A DNA stretch of 18,902 bases from Pseudomonadota bacterium (GTDB lineage: Bacteria > Pseudomonadota > Gammaproteobacteria > Burkholderiales > SHXO01). The translations under genes were made by a program, and so were the position numbers. The notes under the pieces were generated by a model. The model ran no database searches. It saw only the letters and a list, made by a program, of their open reading frames with translations, and was not told where the DNA came from. The DNA lies in the NCBI GenBank assembly GCA_023430065.1, contig JAEZCG010000090.1, positions 1 to 18,902 on the forward strand, read 5' to 3'. Shown here one piece after another: positions 6,232 to 14,045 of this stretch (positions are counted from its first letter, which is position 1; each line of letters starts with the position of its first letter).

Positions 6232-7065
6232 TCAGGCGCGCTGCCTGTCCGCCGGAAGCAGTGCGAAGTCCCGGCACAGGCGCTCGATCGTGTGCGCGGT
6301 CGCCTCGGGGTGCTCGAACGGGAACAGGTGGGAGCCGTCGACGTGCACCACGCGCAGATGCCGACGGGATTCGGTTAATCCGACCTGACGGTCCACGAGG
6401 GAAGCGCGTCCGGCGATCAGTGCAGCCGGACAGTGCAGTTCGCGGGCGGCCGCGCCGAAATGATGCGGCATCGTGGTGTAGATGCGCGCCTCCACCTCGG
6501 GAGCGAAACGCAGCGAGCGGCCGTGCGCGTCCGCCTGCGTACCATGCCGGACGTAGTCGCGCAGACAAGCAGGGTCGAAGCGCCGGAACAGCGGCTTGGT
6601 CCGGAAGTAGCGGAGGGCCTCGGCCTCGCTGGCGAAATACCGCCGCCGCGCCCGTGTGCGGGCGGCAGGCGTGATGCGATCCATCAGCCAGGTGCCGCGG
6701 AACAAACGCAGCACGCCCGCGGCGAGGCCGCCGAACAGGGGGGCATCGAGAAGGATGACGGCGCGGAACAGCGCCGGCTCGCGCACCGCCGCCAGCAGGG
6801 TCAGGTAGCCGCCCAGCGAATGTCCTACCGCGATGGCGGGCGGGCGATGCCGCGCCCGCAGATCGGCGCGCAGTTCCTCCACCAGATGCGGCCAGCCCTG
6901 GGTCACCGGGAAGCGGGCGTCGTGTCCCACCATCGGCAGCCAGGCGACGTCGAAACCCGTGCTCAGGCATTCGAGCAGCGTGTGGTAGGTTTCGCCGGGA
7001 AAGCCATTGGCGTGGGCGAAGTAGAGAAACGGACGCGAAGCGTCCGACGCCGGGCTGACAGGCAT
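6232..7065 (-). CDS. Alpha/beta hydrolase (esterase/lipase-like)
   Basis: A 277-residue alpha/beta-fold hydrolase. The oxyanion-hole segment FLYFAHANGFPGETY lies near the N-terminus. The nucleophile elbow is GHSLGG (serine 83 from this start), and the C-terminal histidine region is HVDGSHLFPFEHP. The charge-relay acid is not certain. A HANGFP-type oxyanion segment is characteristic of a broad family of uncharacterised proteobacterial esterases; the substrate is unknown and no signal peptide is seen. Three ATGs are possible: 7104, 7092 and 7065. 7065 is preferred because it gives a short lead into the first strand and does not overlap the divergent gene. The ATG at 7092 would share bases with the start codon of the MBL-fold gene (7091). 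None of the three has a strong Shine-Dalgarno, so the N-terminus is open. Confidence 0.85.
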   Translation of the reverse strand: MPVSPASDASRPFLYFAHANGFPGETYHTLLECLSTGFDVAWLPMVGHDARFPVTQGWPHLVEELRADLRARHRPPAIAVGHSLGGYLTLLAAVREPALFRAVILLDAPLFGGLAAGVLRLFRGTWLMDRITPAARTRARRRYFASEAEALRYFRTKPLFRRFDPACLRDYVRHGTQADAHGRSLRFAPEVEARIYTTMPHHFGAAARELHCPAALIAGRASLVDRQVGLTESRRHLRVVHVDGSHLFPFEHPEATAHTIERLCRDFALLPADRQRA

Positions 7066-7090
7066 CGCTGCGCGATCCGGTGAGTCGAGC

Positions 7091-8104
7091 ATGACGACGA
7101 ACAAGCCAGCCCATCATACGCCGGGCGGGTTCCGAAACAACTATCCGACTCCCGCGCACGGCAGTTTCTGGCGCTGGCAGCGCGAGCGCTGGCGCAACGG
7201 CTTGCCGCGCGTCCCCCAGGGCGGCTACCGATTCGAGCGGTTGCATCCGGATCTCGCCTGGCTGCGGCACAACCGTACGCAACCCATGCTCACCTGGATC
7301 GGCCACGCGAGCTTCCTGCTGCAGCTCGGCGGGCTGAACATCCTCACCGATCCGCACCTCACCAGGCGTGCGTCGCCGCTAAGCTTCGCCGGTCCGGCTC
7401 GCATCGTGGCGCCCGCGATTGCCCTGCACGAACTGCCGCACATCGACGCCGTGGTGATCTCGCACAACCATTACGACCACCTCGACCTGGGCACGGTGAA
7501 GCACCTGGCGCGACAGGTCAACGGGTCGCCGCGCTTCTTCGTCCCGCTGGGTCTGAAGAGCTGGTTCGCGGGGCGAGGCATGCGCGAAGTGATGGAAATG
7601 GACTGGTGGGAGAGTGCCCACCATCGCGGGCTCGATTTCCACCTCGTGCCGGTGCAGCACTGGAGCGCGCGCAACGCCCGGGACCGCGACCGCACGCTGT
7701 GGGGCGGCTGGATGATCGAGCTGCCGTCGCGGACACGTGCCGGCGAGCCGGCGTTCCGGTTCTTCTTCGCCGGCGACACCGGGTATTCGCGCGATTTCGC
7801 CGACATCGCCGCCCGCTTCGTCCCGATCGATCTGGCAGCACTGCCCATCGGCGCGTACGAGCCACGCTGGTTCATGCAGGTCATGCACGTCAATCCCGAG
7901 GAGGCGGTGCAGATCCACCTCGATCTGCGTGCGCGGCGGTCGGTGGCGATGCACTGGGGCACGTTCATACTCACCGACGAGCCGATGGACGAGCCACCGC
8001 ATCGGCTTGCCCTGGCGCGGCAAGCGGCCGGACTGCGCGGCGAGGACTTCTTCGTGATGCGTCACGGCGAGATGCGGCATCTGGACGACATGCTGCGCGA
8101 ATGA
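7091..8104 (+). CDS. MBL-fold metallo-hydrolase, NAPE-PLD-like
   Basis: A 337-residue metallo-beta-lactamase-fold protein. The metal site is H125-N-H127-Y-D129-H130 (SHNHYDHLD), H190 (VQHWSAR), D229 (FFAGDTGYS) and H288 (AMHWGTF). This is the full ligand set of the N-acyl-phosphatidylethanolamine phospholipase D branch, with comparable spacing. TWIGHASFLLQLGG and NILTDPHLTRRASP are also typical. Bacterial members are cytosolic or membrane-associated hydrolases, often of unproven substrate; a phosphodiester or lipid-like substrate is plausible but not shown. The N-terminus HHTPGGFRNNYPTP with FWRW fits family members and supports the ATG at 7091, preceded by GGTGAG. The gene is divergent from, and practically abutting, the alpha/beta-hydrolase gene, which hints at joint regulation. 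Confidence 0.9.
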   Translation: MTTNKPAHHTPGGFRNNYPTPAHGSFWRWQRERWRNGLPRVPQGGYRFERLHPDLAWLRHNRTQPMLTWIGHASFLLQLGGLNILTDPHLTRRASPLSFAGPARIVAPAIALHELPHIDAVVISHNHYDHLDLGTVKHLARQVNGSPRFFVPLGLKSWFAGRGMREVMEMDWWESAHHRGLDFHLVPVQHWSARNARDRDRTLWGGWMIELPSRTRAGEPAFRFFFAGDTGYSRDFADIAARFVPIDLAALPIGAYEPRWFMQVMHVNPEEAVQIHLDLRARRSVAMHWGTFILTDEPMDEPPHRLALARQAAGLRGEDFFVMRHGEMRHLDDMLRE

Positions 8105-8176
8105 GGGCAGGGGACGCGCGGGGCCGCCGCCGATCTGCGATGGGCGGCATTCGCGACCACGCGTCTCGGAAACACG

Positions 8177-8205
8177 CATAATTCCCCCTGTCCGAGCGGG
8201 AGGAG
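8177..8205 (+). promoter_or_regulatory. Possible -10 box and strong ribosome binding site of the molybdenum hydroxylase operon
   Basis: CATAAT (8177-8182) lies in the 109-base spacer before the first hydroxylase gene, without a convincing -35 box. GGGAGGAGA (8198-8206) is a strong Shine-Dalgarno for the ATG at 8214. The ribosome binding site is secure and the promoter tentative. Confidence 0.4.
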
Positions 8206-8213
8206 AAACCAGG

Positions 8214-9071
8214 ATGGACTACAAGCGACCCAGGACAGTCGAGGAGGCGGTGAGCTTTCTCGCCGCCAACGTCGGCGCGCAGGTGCTCGCCGGGGGCACC
8301 GATCTGCTGGTGAAGATGCGGGCGGGCATGATCGAACCCGATGCCGTCGTCGATCTGAAGGCGATACCCGGGCTGCACGGCATCGAAAGCGGCCCTGGCG
8401 GCATTCGCATCGGCGCCGCGACCAGTTGTGCCGAGATCGGCGAGCACGCCGGTCTGCGCCGTGCCTGGCCGGGCGTGGTGGAGGCGCTGACGCTCATCGG
8501 CTCGACGCAGGTGCAGGGCCGTGCCACGCTCGCCGGCAACCTCTGCAACGCCTCGCCGGCTGCGGACAGCGTCCCGGCACTCATCGCCGCCGGCGCGGTG
8601 TGCGAGATCGCCGGTCCGGCGGGGATGCGCGAGGCGCCGGTCGAGACCGTCGTGACCGGTCCGGGGCGTACATCTCTCGCGCGCGGCGAGTTGATCGTCG
8701 GCATCAGGCTGGCGCAGCCCCGTCCGCACGGCGGTGACGCCTACCTGCGCTTCATTCCACGCACCGAGATGGACATCGCCGTGGTGGGTGTCGGCGTCGC
8801 GCTCGTGCTCGACGATGCCGGCACCTGCACGCACGCGCGCGTGGGACTGGGTGCGGTGGCGCCGACGCCGTTGCGCGTGGATGCGGCAGGGGCGGCCCTG
8901 ATCGGCACGCGTGTCGACGCCGCCGCGCTCGAGGCGCTGGGCAGGGCGACGAGCGCGGCCTGCAAGCCGATCGACGACAAGCGCGGCACCATCGATTTCC
9001 GCATCAAGGTCGCCGGCGTGCTGGCGAGACGCGCCGCAGCGACGGCACTGGAACGGGCGAAGAGATCATGA
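8214..9071 (+). CDS. Molybdenum hydroxylase FAD-binding subunit (CoxM/XdhB-like)
   Basis: A 285-residue FAD subunit of the xanthine dehydrogenase/CO dehydrogenase family that passes electrons from the 2Fe-2S subunit onward. FAD-binding marks are AGGTDLLVKMRAG (26-38) and TLAGNLCNASPAADSVPAL (starting near 105). The C-terminal CO-dehydrogenase-flavoprotein domain follows (RTEMDIAVVGVGVAL, then GAVAPTPLR). The length is normal for a separate M subunit. The extra loop that carries a 4Fe-4S cluster in 4-hydroxybenzoyl-CoA reductase beta subunits is absent, which argues against that enzyme. It is the first gene of the operon. Its stop overlaps the next start by four bases (ATGA, 9068-9071), implying translational coupling. 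Confidence 0.92.
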   Translation: MDYKRPRTVEEAVSFLAANVGAQVLAGGTDLLVKMRAGMIEPDAVVDLKAIPGLHGIESGPGGIRIGAATSCAEIGEHAGLRRAWPGVVEALTLIGSTQVQGRATLAGNLCNASPAADSVPALIAAGAVCEIAGPAGMREAPVETVVTGPGRTSLARGELIVGIRLAQPRPHGGDAYLRFIPRTEMDIAVVGVGVALVLDDAGTCTHARVGLGAVAPTPLRVDAAGAALIGTRVDAAALEALGRATSAACKPIDDKRGTIDFRIKVAGVLARRAAATALERAKRS

Positions 9072-9544
9072 GCAAGCACCACGTCACCACCACCGTCAAC
9101 GGCGATCCCGCCGAATTCCTCTGCAGCACCGAGCAGACGCTGCTCGACGTGCTGCGCGACGAGTTGCAGCTCACCGGCAGCAAGGAAGGCTGTTCCTCCG
9201 GCGACTGCGGCGCGTGCAGCGTCATGCTCGACGGGCGCCTGGTGTGCGCCTGTCTGGTGCTGGGCGTCGAGGCGGAAGGGCGGACGATCGAGACCATCGA
9301 AGGCATGGCGAAGGGCGACCGGCTGCATCCGCTGCAGCAGAAGTTCCTCGACCACGCGGCCCTGCAGTGCGGGATCTGCACGCCCGGCTTCCTGATTGCC
9401 GCCAAGGCGCTGCTGGAGCGCAACCCGGATCCGAGCGAGACCGAGGTGCGCTACTGGCTCGCCGGCAACCTCTGCCGTTGCACGGGCTACGACAAGATCG
9501 TGCGCGCCGTGATGGATGCCGCGAAGGAAATGCGCGCGGCCTGA
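9068..9544 (+). CDS. Molybdenum hydroxylase 2Fe-2S subunit (CoxS-like)
   Basis: A 158-residue protein with two [2Fe-2S] clusters. The plant-ferredoxin-type site is C42, C47, C50 (GCSSGDCGAC) and C62. The second site is C101, C104 (QCGICTPGF) and C136, C138 (NLCRCTGY). This is the standard small subunit of the xanthine dehydrogenase family, carrying electrons between the molybdenum centre and FAD. There is no twin-arginine signal, so the enzyme is likely cytoplasmic. It is translationally coupled to the upstream FAD gene and followed by the large subunit after 30 bases. All eight cluster ligands are present. Confidence 0.95.
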   Translation: MSKHHVTTTVNGDPAEFLCSTEQTLLDVLRDELQLTGSKEGCSSGDCGACSVMLDGRLVCACLVLGVEAEGRTIETIEGMAKGDRLHPLQQKFLDHAALQCGICTPGFLIAAKALLERNPDPSETEVRYWLAGNLCRCTGYDKIVRAVMDAAKEMRAA

Positions 9545-9574
9545 CCCCGAACATCGCATGCCGAGGAGATCGAG

Positions 9575-11860
9575 ATGAACGACATCACCAACCGGGGAGT
9601 GCTCGAACGGCCACTGAAGATCGTCGGCACGCGGCCGCTGCGCCCCGACGGCGTCGACAAGGTGACCGGCCGCGCCAGGTTCGGCGCGGATCTGCGGCTG
9701 CCGAACATGCTCGCCGGCAAAGTGTTGCGCAGTCCGCACGCGCACGCCCGCATCCGCTCCATCGACGTGTCGAAGGCGCTCGCGTTGCCGGGCGTGAAGG
9801 CGGTGGTCACCGCCGCCGACTTCAGCGACCTGCCCTCGGAATTCATTCCGGCCGGCGAGATGATGGTCAACTTCCGCGACATGACGCGCAACGTCATGGC
9901 GCGCGAGAAGGCGCTGTACGAGGGCCACGCGGTGGCGGCGGTGGCGGCGATCGACGAGCGGGTCGCCAGCCAGGCGCTGAAGCTGATCGAGGTGGACTAC
10001 GAGGTGCTGCCGCACGTGATGGACGTCGACGAGGCGCTCGCCCCCGGCGCACCGGTCCTGCACGACACCATGTTCACCATCGGGGTCGAGCCGCGGCCGG
10101 AGAGAGCGTCGAACCTCGCCAAGCGGGTGGAGTTCGTGCTGGGCGACGTCGAGGCAGGCTTCGCGCAGGCGGACGTCGTGATCGAGCGCGAGTTCCTGAC
10201 CCGGCCGGTGCATCAGGGCTACATCGAGCCGCACGCCTGCGTGGCGAGCGTCTCCGAGGACGGCCAGGCCGAGCTGTGGTGCACCACCCAGGGACAGTTC
10301 ATCGTGCGCAGCTTCTGCGCGAAGCTGCTCGGCATGGAGGTGTCCAGACTCAAGGTCACGCCCTCGGAGATCGGCGGCGGCTTCGGCGGCAAGACCGTCG
10401 TGTACGTGGAGCCGCTGGCGCTCGCGCTGTCGCGCAAGGCCTGCCAGCCGGTGAAGATGGTCATGTCGCGCACCGAAGTCTTCCGCGCAACCGGTCCGAC
10501 CTCCGGCGCGCGCGTGAGGGTGAAGATCGGCGCGACCAAGGATGGCCGCATCGTGGCGGGCGAGGCGCTGCTGCGCTATCAGGCAGGCGCCTTCCAGGGT
10601 TCGCCGGTGCAGCCCGGCGCGATGTGCGCCTTCGCCCCCTACGATCTCGAGAACGTGAAGGTCGTGGGATTCGACGTCGTGGTCAATCGCCCGAAGGTGG
10701 CGGCCTACCGTGCGCCCGGCGGCCCGATCTCCGAGTACGCGGTAGAGAGCGTGATCGACGAACTGGCGCGCGAGCTGGGTCTCGATCCCATCGAGTTCCG
10801 GCTGAAGAACGCGGCGAAGGAAGGCACGAAGACCGCATACGGGCCGAAGTTCGGGCCGATCGGCCTGGTGCAGACGCTGGAGGCCGCGAAGAAGCACCCG
10901 CACTACCAGGCACCCCTGAAGAAGAACCAGGGGCGCGGCGTGGCATCGGGCTTCTGGTTCAACATCGGCGGCGACACCTCCGCCACGCTCAATCTAAGCG
11001 AGGACGGCACCCTTGCGCTGGTCGCCGGCACGCCCGACATCGGGGGCTCGCGCGCATCGCTGGCGATGATGGCCGCGGAGGAACTCGGCGTGCCGCTGGA
11101 GAGCGTGCGCCCGACGATCGGCGACACCAACAGCGTCGGCTACAACTTCCTCACCGGCGGCAGCCGCGTCACCTACTCCGCGGGCATGGCAGTGGTGGAA
11201 GCGGCCCGCGACATGATCGGCCAGCTGCGCGAGCGTGCAGCGCGCATCTGGGAGGTCGCGCCGGACAGCGTGACCTGGAAGGATGGCAGTGCGTGCGCGA
11301 CGGTCGACGGTGAGCAGAAGTCGATGCCGCTCGCCGAACTGGCCAGGACCGCCCGCAAGACCGGCGGTCCGATCGTGGCCAACGCGGCGATCAACGCCAC
11401 CGGCGCCGGCCCCACGCTGGCCACGCACATCGTCGATGTCGAGGTCGACCCGGAGACCGGCAAGGTGAGCGTGCTGCGCTACACCGCGATCCAGGATGCC
11501 GGCAAGGCCATCCACCCGAGCTACGTCGAAGGTCAGATCCAGGGCGGTGCGGTGCAGGGCATCGGCTGGGCGCTGAACGAGGAGTACATCTACGACGCCA
11601 AGGGTCGCATGGAGAATCCCGGCTTCCTCGACTACCGCATTCCGGTCTGCTCCGACGTGCCGATGATCGACGCGGTGATCGTCGAGGTGCCCAACCCGCG
11701 TCATCCGTATGGCGTGCGCGGCGTGGGCGAGACGCCGATCGTGCCGCCGATGGGCGCCATCGCGAACGCCGTGGCGAACGCCACCGGCGTGCGCTTCACG
11801 GAGCTGCCGATGTCGCCACCGCGCGTGCTGGCCGGTATCGAGGCGGCGGCGAAGCGCTAG
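9575..11860 (+). CDS. Molybdenum hydroxylase molybdopterin-binding large subunit (CoxL/XdhA-like)
   Basis: A 761-residue catalytic subunit. Visible marks are the N-terminal RPDGVDKVTGRARFGADL, GGGFGGK at 267-273 for cofactor binding, AYRAPGGP from 377, and the catalytic glutamate E719 in GVRGVGETP. The active-site loop is AYRAPGG, so this is not form I CO dehydrogenase (AYxCSFR) and not a textbook xanthine dehydrogenase. It should hydroxylate a carbon next to a ring nitrogen or an aldehyde/acyl-type carbon, but the substrate cannot be named. Ribosome binding site GAGGAGA (9562-9568). The order FAD, 2Fe-2S, Mo subunit is a common operon arrangement. No XdhC- or CoxD-type maturation gene is in the window; a MoaD-like gene follows after 25 bases. 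Confidence 0.92.
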   Translation: MNDITNRGVLERPLKIVGTRPLRPDGVDKVTGRARFGADLRLPNMLAGKVLRSPHAHARIRSIDVSKALALPGVKAVVTAADFSDLPSEFIPAGEMMVNFRDMTRNVMAREKALYEGHAVAAVAAIDERVASQALKLIEVDYEVLPHVMDVDEALAPGAPVLHDTMFTIGVEPRPERASNLAKRVEFVLGDVEAGFAQADVVIEREFLTRPVHQGYIEPHACVASVSEDGQAELWCTTQGQFIVRSFCAKLLGMEVSRLKVTPSEIGGGFGGKTVVYVEPLALALSRKACQPVKMVMSRTEVFRATGPTSGARVRVKIGATKDGRIVAGEALLRYQAGAFQGSPVQPGAMCAFAPYDLENVKVVGFDVVVNRPKVAAYRAPGGPISEYAVESVIDELARELGLDPIEFRLKNAAKEGTKTAYGPKFGPIGLVQTLEAAKKHPHYQAPLKKNQGRGVASGFWFNIGGDTSATLNLSEDGTLALVAGTPDIGGSRASLAMMAAEELGVPLESVRPTIGDTNSVGYNFLTGGSRVTYSAGMAVVEAARDMIGQLRERAARIWEVAPDSVTWKDGSACATVDGEQKSMPLAELARTARKTGGPIVANAAINATGAGPTLATHIVDVEVDPETGKVSVLRYTAIQDAGKAIHPSYVEGQIQGGAVQGIGWALNEEYIYDAKGRMENPGFLDYRIPVCSDVPMIDAVIVEVPNPRHPYGVRGVGETPIVPPMGAIANAVANATGVRFTELPMSPPRVLAGIEAAAKR

Positions 11861-11885
11861 CGGCTGCGGACTGCGCGTTTGTTGA

Positions 11886-12131
11886 ATGGCCAAGGTCATT
11901 CTGTCCGGTACCTTGCGCCAGCTTGCGGGTGGCGTCGAAGTAGTCGATGTCGACGCCCGCGACGTGCGGCAATTGCTGCGTGCGCTGGGCGAGCGCTTCC
12001 CCGAACTCGGTCCGCACCTGGATAGCGGGTACGCCGTGGCCATCGACGGCGAGATCTTCCAGGATGCCTGGTTCGCGCCGATCGGGCCGAACAGCGAAGT
12101 GCACCTGGTGCCGGCGATCCGCGGCGGGTGA
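11886..12131 (+). CDS. MoaD/ThiS-family ubiquitin-like protein
   Basis: An 81-residue beta-grasp protein ending exactly in Gly-Gly (residues 80-81, HLVPAIRGG), the tail that is adenylated and thiocarboxylated in sulfur-carrier proteins. Other family marks are the first strand KVILSGTLRQLAGG and the middle helix VRQLLRALGERFPELG. MoaD itself gives sulfur to molybdopterin, so a copy right behind a molybdenum hydroxylase could serve cofactor or sulfur loading of that enzyme. A role as sulfur donor elsewhere or as a protein modifier is equally open, and no MoaE, MoeB or ThiF partner is nearby. It starts 25 bases after the large subunit stop, with no clear Shine-Dalgarno, and is likely the last gene of that operon before the repeat spacer. 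Confidence 0.85.
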   Translation: MAKVILSGTLRQLAGGVEVVDVDARDVRQLLRALGERFPELGPHLDSGYAVAIDGEIFQDAWFAPIGPNSEVHLVPAIRGG

Positions 12132-12158
12132 CCGCAGCACGTGTGCAGCTCGAGGGCG

Positions 12159-12334
12159 ATGAACGCAAAGGACGCAAAGGACGCCGACGAGTCGTCGGTG
12201 TACTGGCGGTTCACCTGAAGGTTGACCATGTCACGCCTCCAACGGTGTCGTTTCTGGGTTTCCTGCGTGTTGCGCCGCGCCCTTCGTGGTTCAAGTCCTT
12301 CCTTTGCGGCCTGCGCGCGCTTTGCGTTGAACGC
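12159..12334. repeat. Inverted-repeat element in the operon spacer
   Basis: gaacgcaaaggacgcaaagg starts at 12161. An inverted counterpart ends the spacer (ctttgcgtt 12320-12328, and cctttgcgg at 12301). The right end shares tgcgttgaacgc (12323-12334) exactly with 546-557, linking it to the repeat around the GxxExxY gene. The arms are degenerate and the centre carries no gene. Confidence 0.6.
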
Positions 12335-12360
12335 CTTGCACGTCAAGTGAGAACCTTGCC

Positions 12361-14034
12361 ATGCCCCTCGATCTGATCATCCGTAACGGCCTCGTCGTCG
12401 ACGGCACCGGGGCGCCGGGCCGGCACGCCGACGTCGGGATCGCCGACGGCAGGATCGTCGACATCGGCACGATCTCCGACAGGGCGAGAACCGCCATCGA
12501 TGCGAGCGATCTCGTGGTCGCCCCCGGCTTCATCGACCCGCACACGCATTACGACGCACAGATATGCTGGGATCCGGCGCTCAGCCCCTCGTCCTGGCAC
12601 GGCGTGACCAGCGTGGTGATGGGCAATTGTGGCGTGGGCATCGCGCCGTGCCGGCCGGACGCGCGTGAGGTCGCCATGCGCGATCTGGTCAACGTCGAGG
12701 CGATCCCCTACGAGGTGCTCGAGCAGGGGATCAGCTGGGACTGGGAGAGTTTTCCGCAGTACATGGACGCGGCGGGGCGCCGGAGGCCGTCGCTCAATCT
12801 CGCCTTTCTCGCGCCGCTCACGCCACTGCGGCACTTCGTGATGGGGGAGGCGTCGATCGAGCGTGCCGCCACCGCGGACGAGACCGCGCGCATCCGCGCG
12901 CTCCTTGCCGAGGCGATGGATGCCGGGGCGTTCGGGTTCTCTTCGACCATCCTCAACCAGCATCTGGGCTTCGCTGGACGCCCGCTGGCCTGCCGTAATG
13001 CGAGCAGCGACGAGCTGCACAGCTACGCATCGGTGCTCAAGGAGCGCGGCAAGGGCGCGATCGAGGTGGCGCTCACGCGCCAGATCGCCGTGCTGGAGGA
13101 CGACGGGGCCGCCATGCTGGACCTGCTGCTGGAGGGGAGCGGCCGTCCCGTCACCTTCATCGCGCTGTTCGACCGCGATGACCTGTCCGAGGCGGTGCGC
13201 GACACGCTGCGCAAGGCCGCACCGATGATCGCCAAAGGCGCCCGGCCACAGACCTCGCCGCTGCCGCTGACGCGTGAAGTCGACATGCGCAGCCCGTTCG
13301 TGTTCGCCGCCTTTCCCGCCTGGAAGCGCGTGTTCGCCGACAAGCGCCTCGATGCGCAGAAGGCCGTCTATCGCGACCCGGCGTTCCGCGCGCAGTTTCG
13401 TGAAGAACTGAAGAATCCGATGAGCTTCGGCAACTGGTCGCGCATGACGCTGCACGAGGCCCATGCGCCCGAGGTCAAGCGCTTCGAGGGCATGAGTGTG
13501 GCGGAGATCGCGCGCATCCAGGGGAAGGACGGCGTCGACACGCTGCTGGATCTCACGCTGGCCGACGAGCTGCGCCTGGAGTTCACCGTGCAGTCGTTCA
13601 ACAATCGCGTGGACCGCATGGCCGAGCTGCTGCACGACCGGAGCATTCTGCTCGGGCTGGGGGACGGTGGCGCGCACGTGGACATGCTGTGCGATGCGGG
13701 CTACCCGACCTACCTGCTCGGCACCTGGGTGCGCGAGCGCGGCGTGCTTTGCCTGGAAGAGGCGGTACGCCGGCTGACCTCGGATCCCGCCGATTTCTTC
13801 GGCATCCGCGACCGCGGGCGCCTGCACACGGGGCTCGCGGCGGACGTCACCATCTTCGATCCGGCCACCGTCGGCTCGGGCAGTCGCGGCGAACGACGCT
13901 TCGACCTGCCCGGCGGAGCCAAGCGCATGGTGATGCCGTCGCGCGGCATCGCCTGCACCATCGTCAACGGCGTCGTTACCTGGGAGCGCGGTGCGCTGAC
14001 CGGCGCGGCTGCGGGGCAGGTACTGCGGTCCTAG
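12361..14034 (+). CDS. Amidohydrolase (Amidohydro_3, N-acyl-D-amino-acid deacylase-like)
   Basis: A 557-residue enzyme of the amidohydrolase superfamily, cytosolic. The N-terminal LIIRNGLVVDGTGAPG sheet leads to H61-T-H63 (GFIDPHTHYDAQ). C90 follows in MGNCGVGIAPCRPD, then the D435 region GLGDGGAHVDMLCDAGYPT. The usual C-terminal ADVTIFDPATV segment closes the small beta domain. It is commonly annotated as a D-aminoacylase, but in the middle (around VTFIALFDRDD) I do not find the histidine segments that bind metal in characterised D-aminoacylases. It looks like the large, uncharacterised subfamily with the NCGVGIAPCRP motif. It should cleave an amide, cyclic amide or related C-N bond; the substrate is unknown. 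The start ATG at 12361 opens the conserved strand. The next gene follows after 11 bases. Confidence 0.85.
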   Translation: MPLDLIIRNGLVVDGTGAPGRHADVGIADGRIVDIGTISDRARTAIDASDLVVAPGFIDPHTHYDAQICWDPALSPSSWHGVTSVVMGNCGVGIAPCRPDAREVAMRDLVNVEAIPYEVLEQGISWDWESFPQYMDAAGRRRPSLNLAFLAPLTPLRHFVMGEASIERAATADETARIRALLAEAMDAGAFGFSSTILNQHLGFAGRPLACRNASSDELHSYASVLKERGKGAIEVALTRQIAVLEDDGAAMLDLLLEGSGRPVTFIALFDRDDLSEAVRDTLRKAAPMIAKGARPQTSPLPLTREVDMRSPFVFAAFPAWKRVFADKRLDAQKAVYRDPAFRAQFREELKNPMSFGNWSRMTLHEAHAPEVKRFEGMSVAEIARIQGKDGVDTLLDLTLADELRLEFTVQSFNNRVDRMAELLHDRSILLGLGDGGAHVDMLCDAGYPTYLLGTWVRERGVLCLEEAVRRLTSDPADFFGIRDRGRLHTGLAADVTIFDPATVGSGSRGERRFDLPGGAKRMVMPSRGIACTIVNGVVTWERGALTGAAAGQVLRS

Positions 14035-14045
14035 AAGACACGACC

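Noticed and set aside
5337..6674. 445-codon plus-strand frame across the spacer, the small exported-protein gene and the antisense of the alpha/beta hydrolase
   Set aside because: Arg-rich, crosses two supported genes in other frames, no motif.
8123..8148. Possible terminator hairpin (gccgcc/ggcggc) after the MBL-fold gene
   Set aside because: Only six paired bases, a 14-base loop and no T-run; likely chance in GC-rich DNA.
8741..10903. Very long minus-strand open frame (720 codons) opposite the molybdenum hydroxylase genes
   Set aside because: It is antisense to three well-supported genes, rich in His/Arg/Ala as expected from GC-rich shadow frames, and shows no domain.
8911..11313. 800-codon plus-strand open frame overlapping the 2Fe-2S and large-subunit genes
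   Set aside because: Out-of-frame shadow: Arg/Gly-rich composition without motifs, while the other frame has all cofactor ligands.
9575..11860. Naming the large subunit as carbon monoxide dehydrogenase (coxL)
   Set aside because: The AYxCSFR active-site motif of form I CO dehydrogenase is absent.
10994..13827. Two long minus-strand frames (10994-12346 and 12343-13827)
   Set aside because: Both are antisense to conserved plus-strand genes and have no recognisable protein content.
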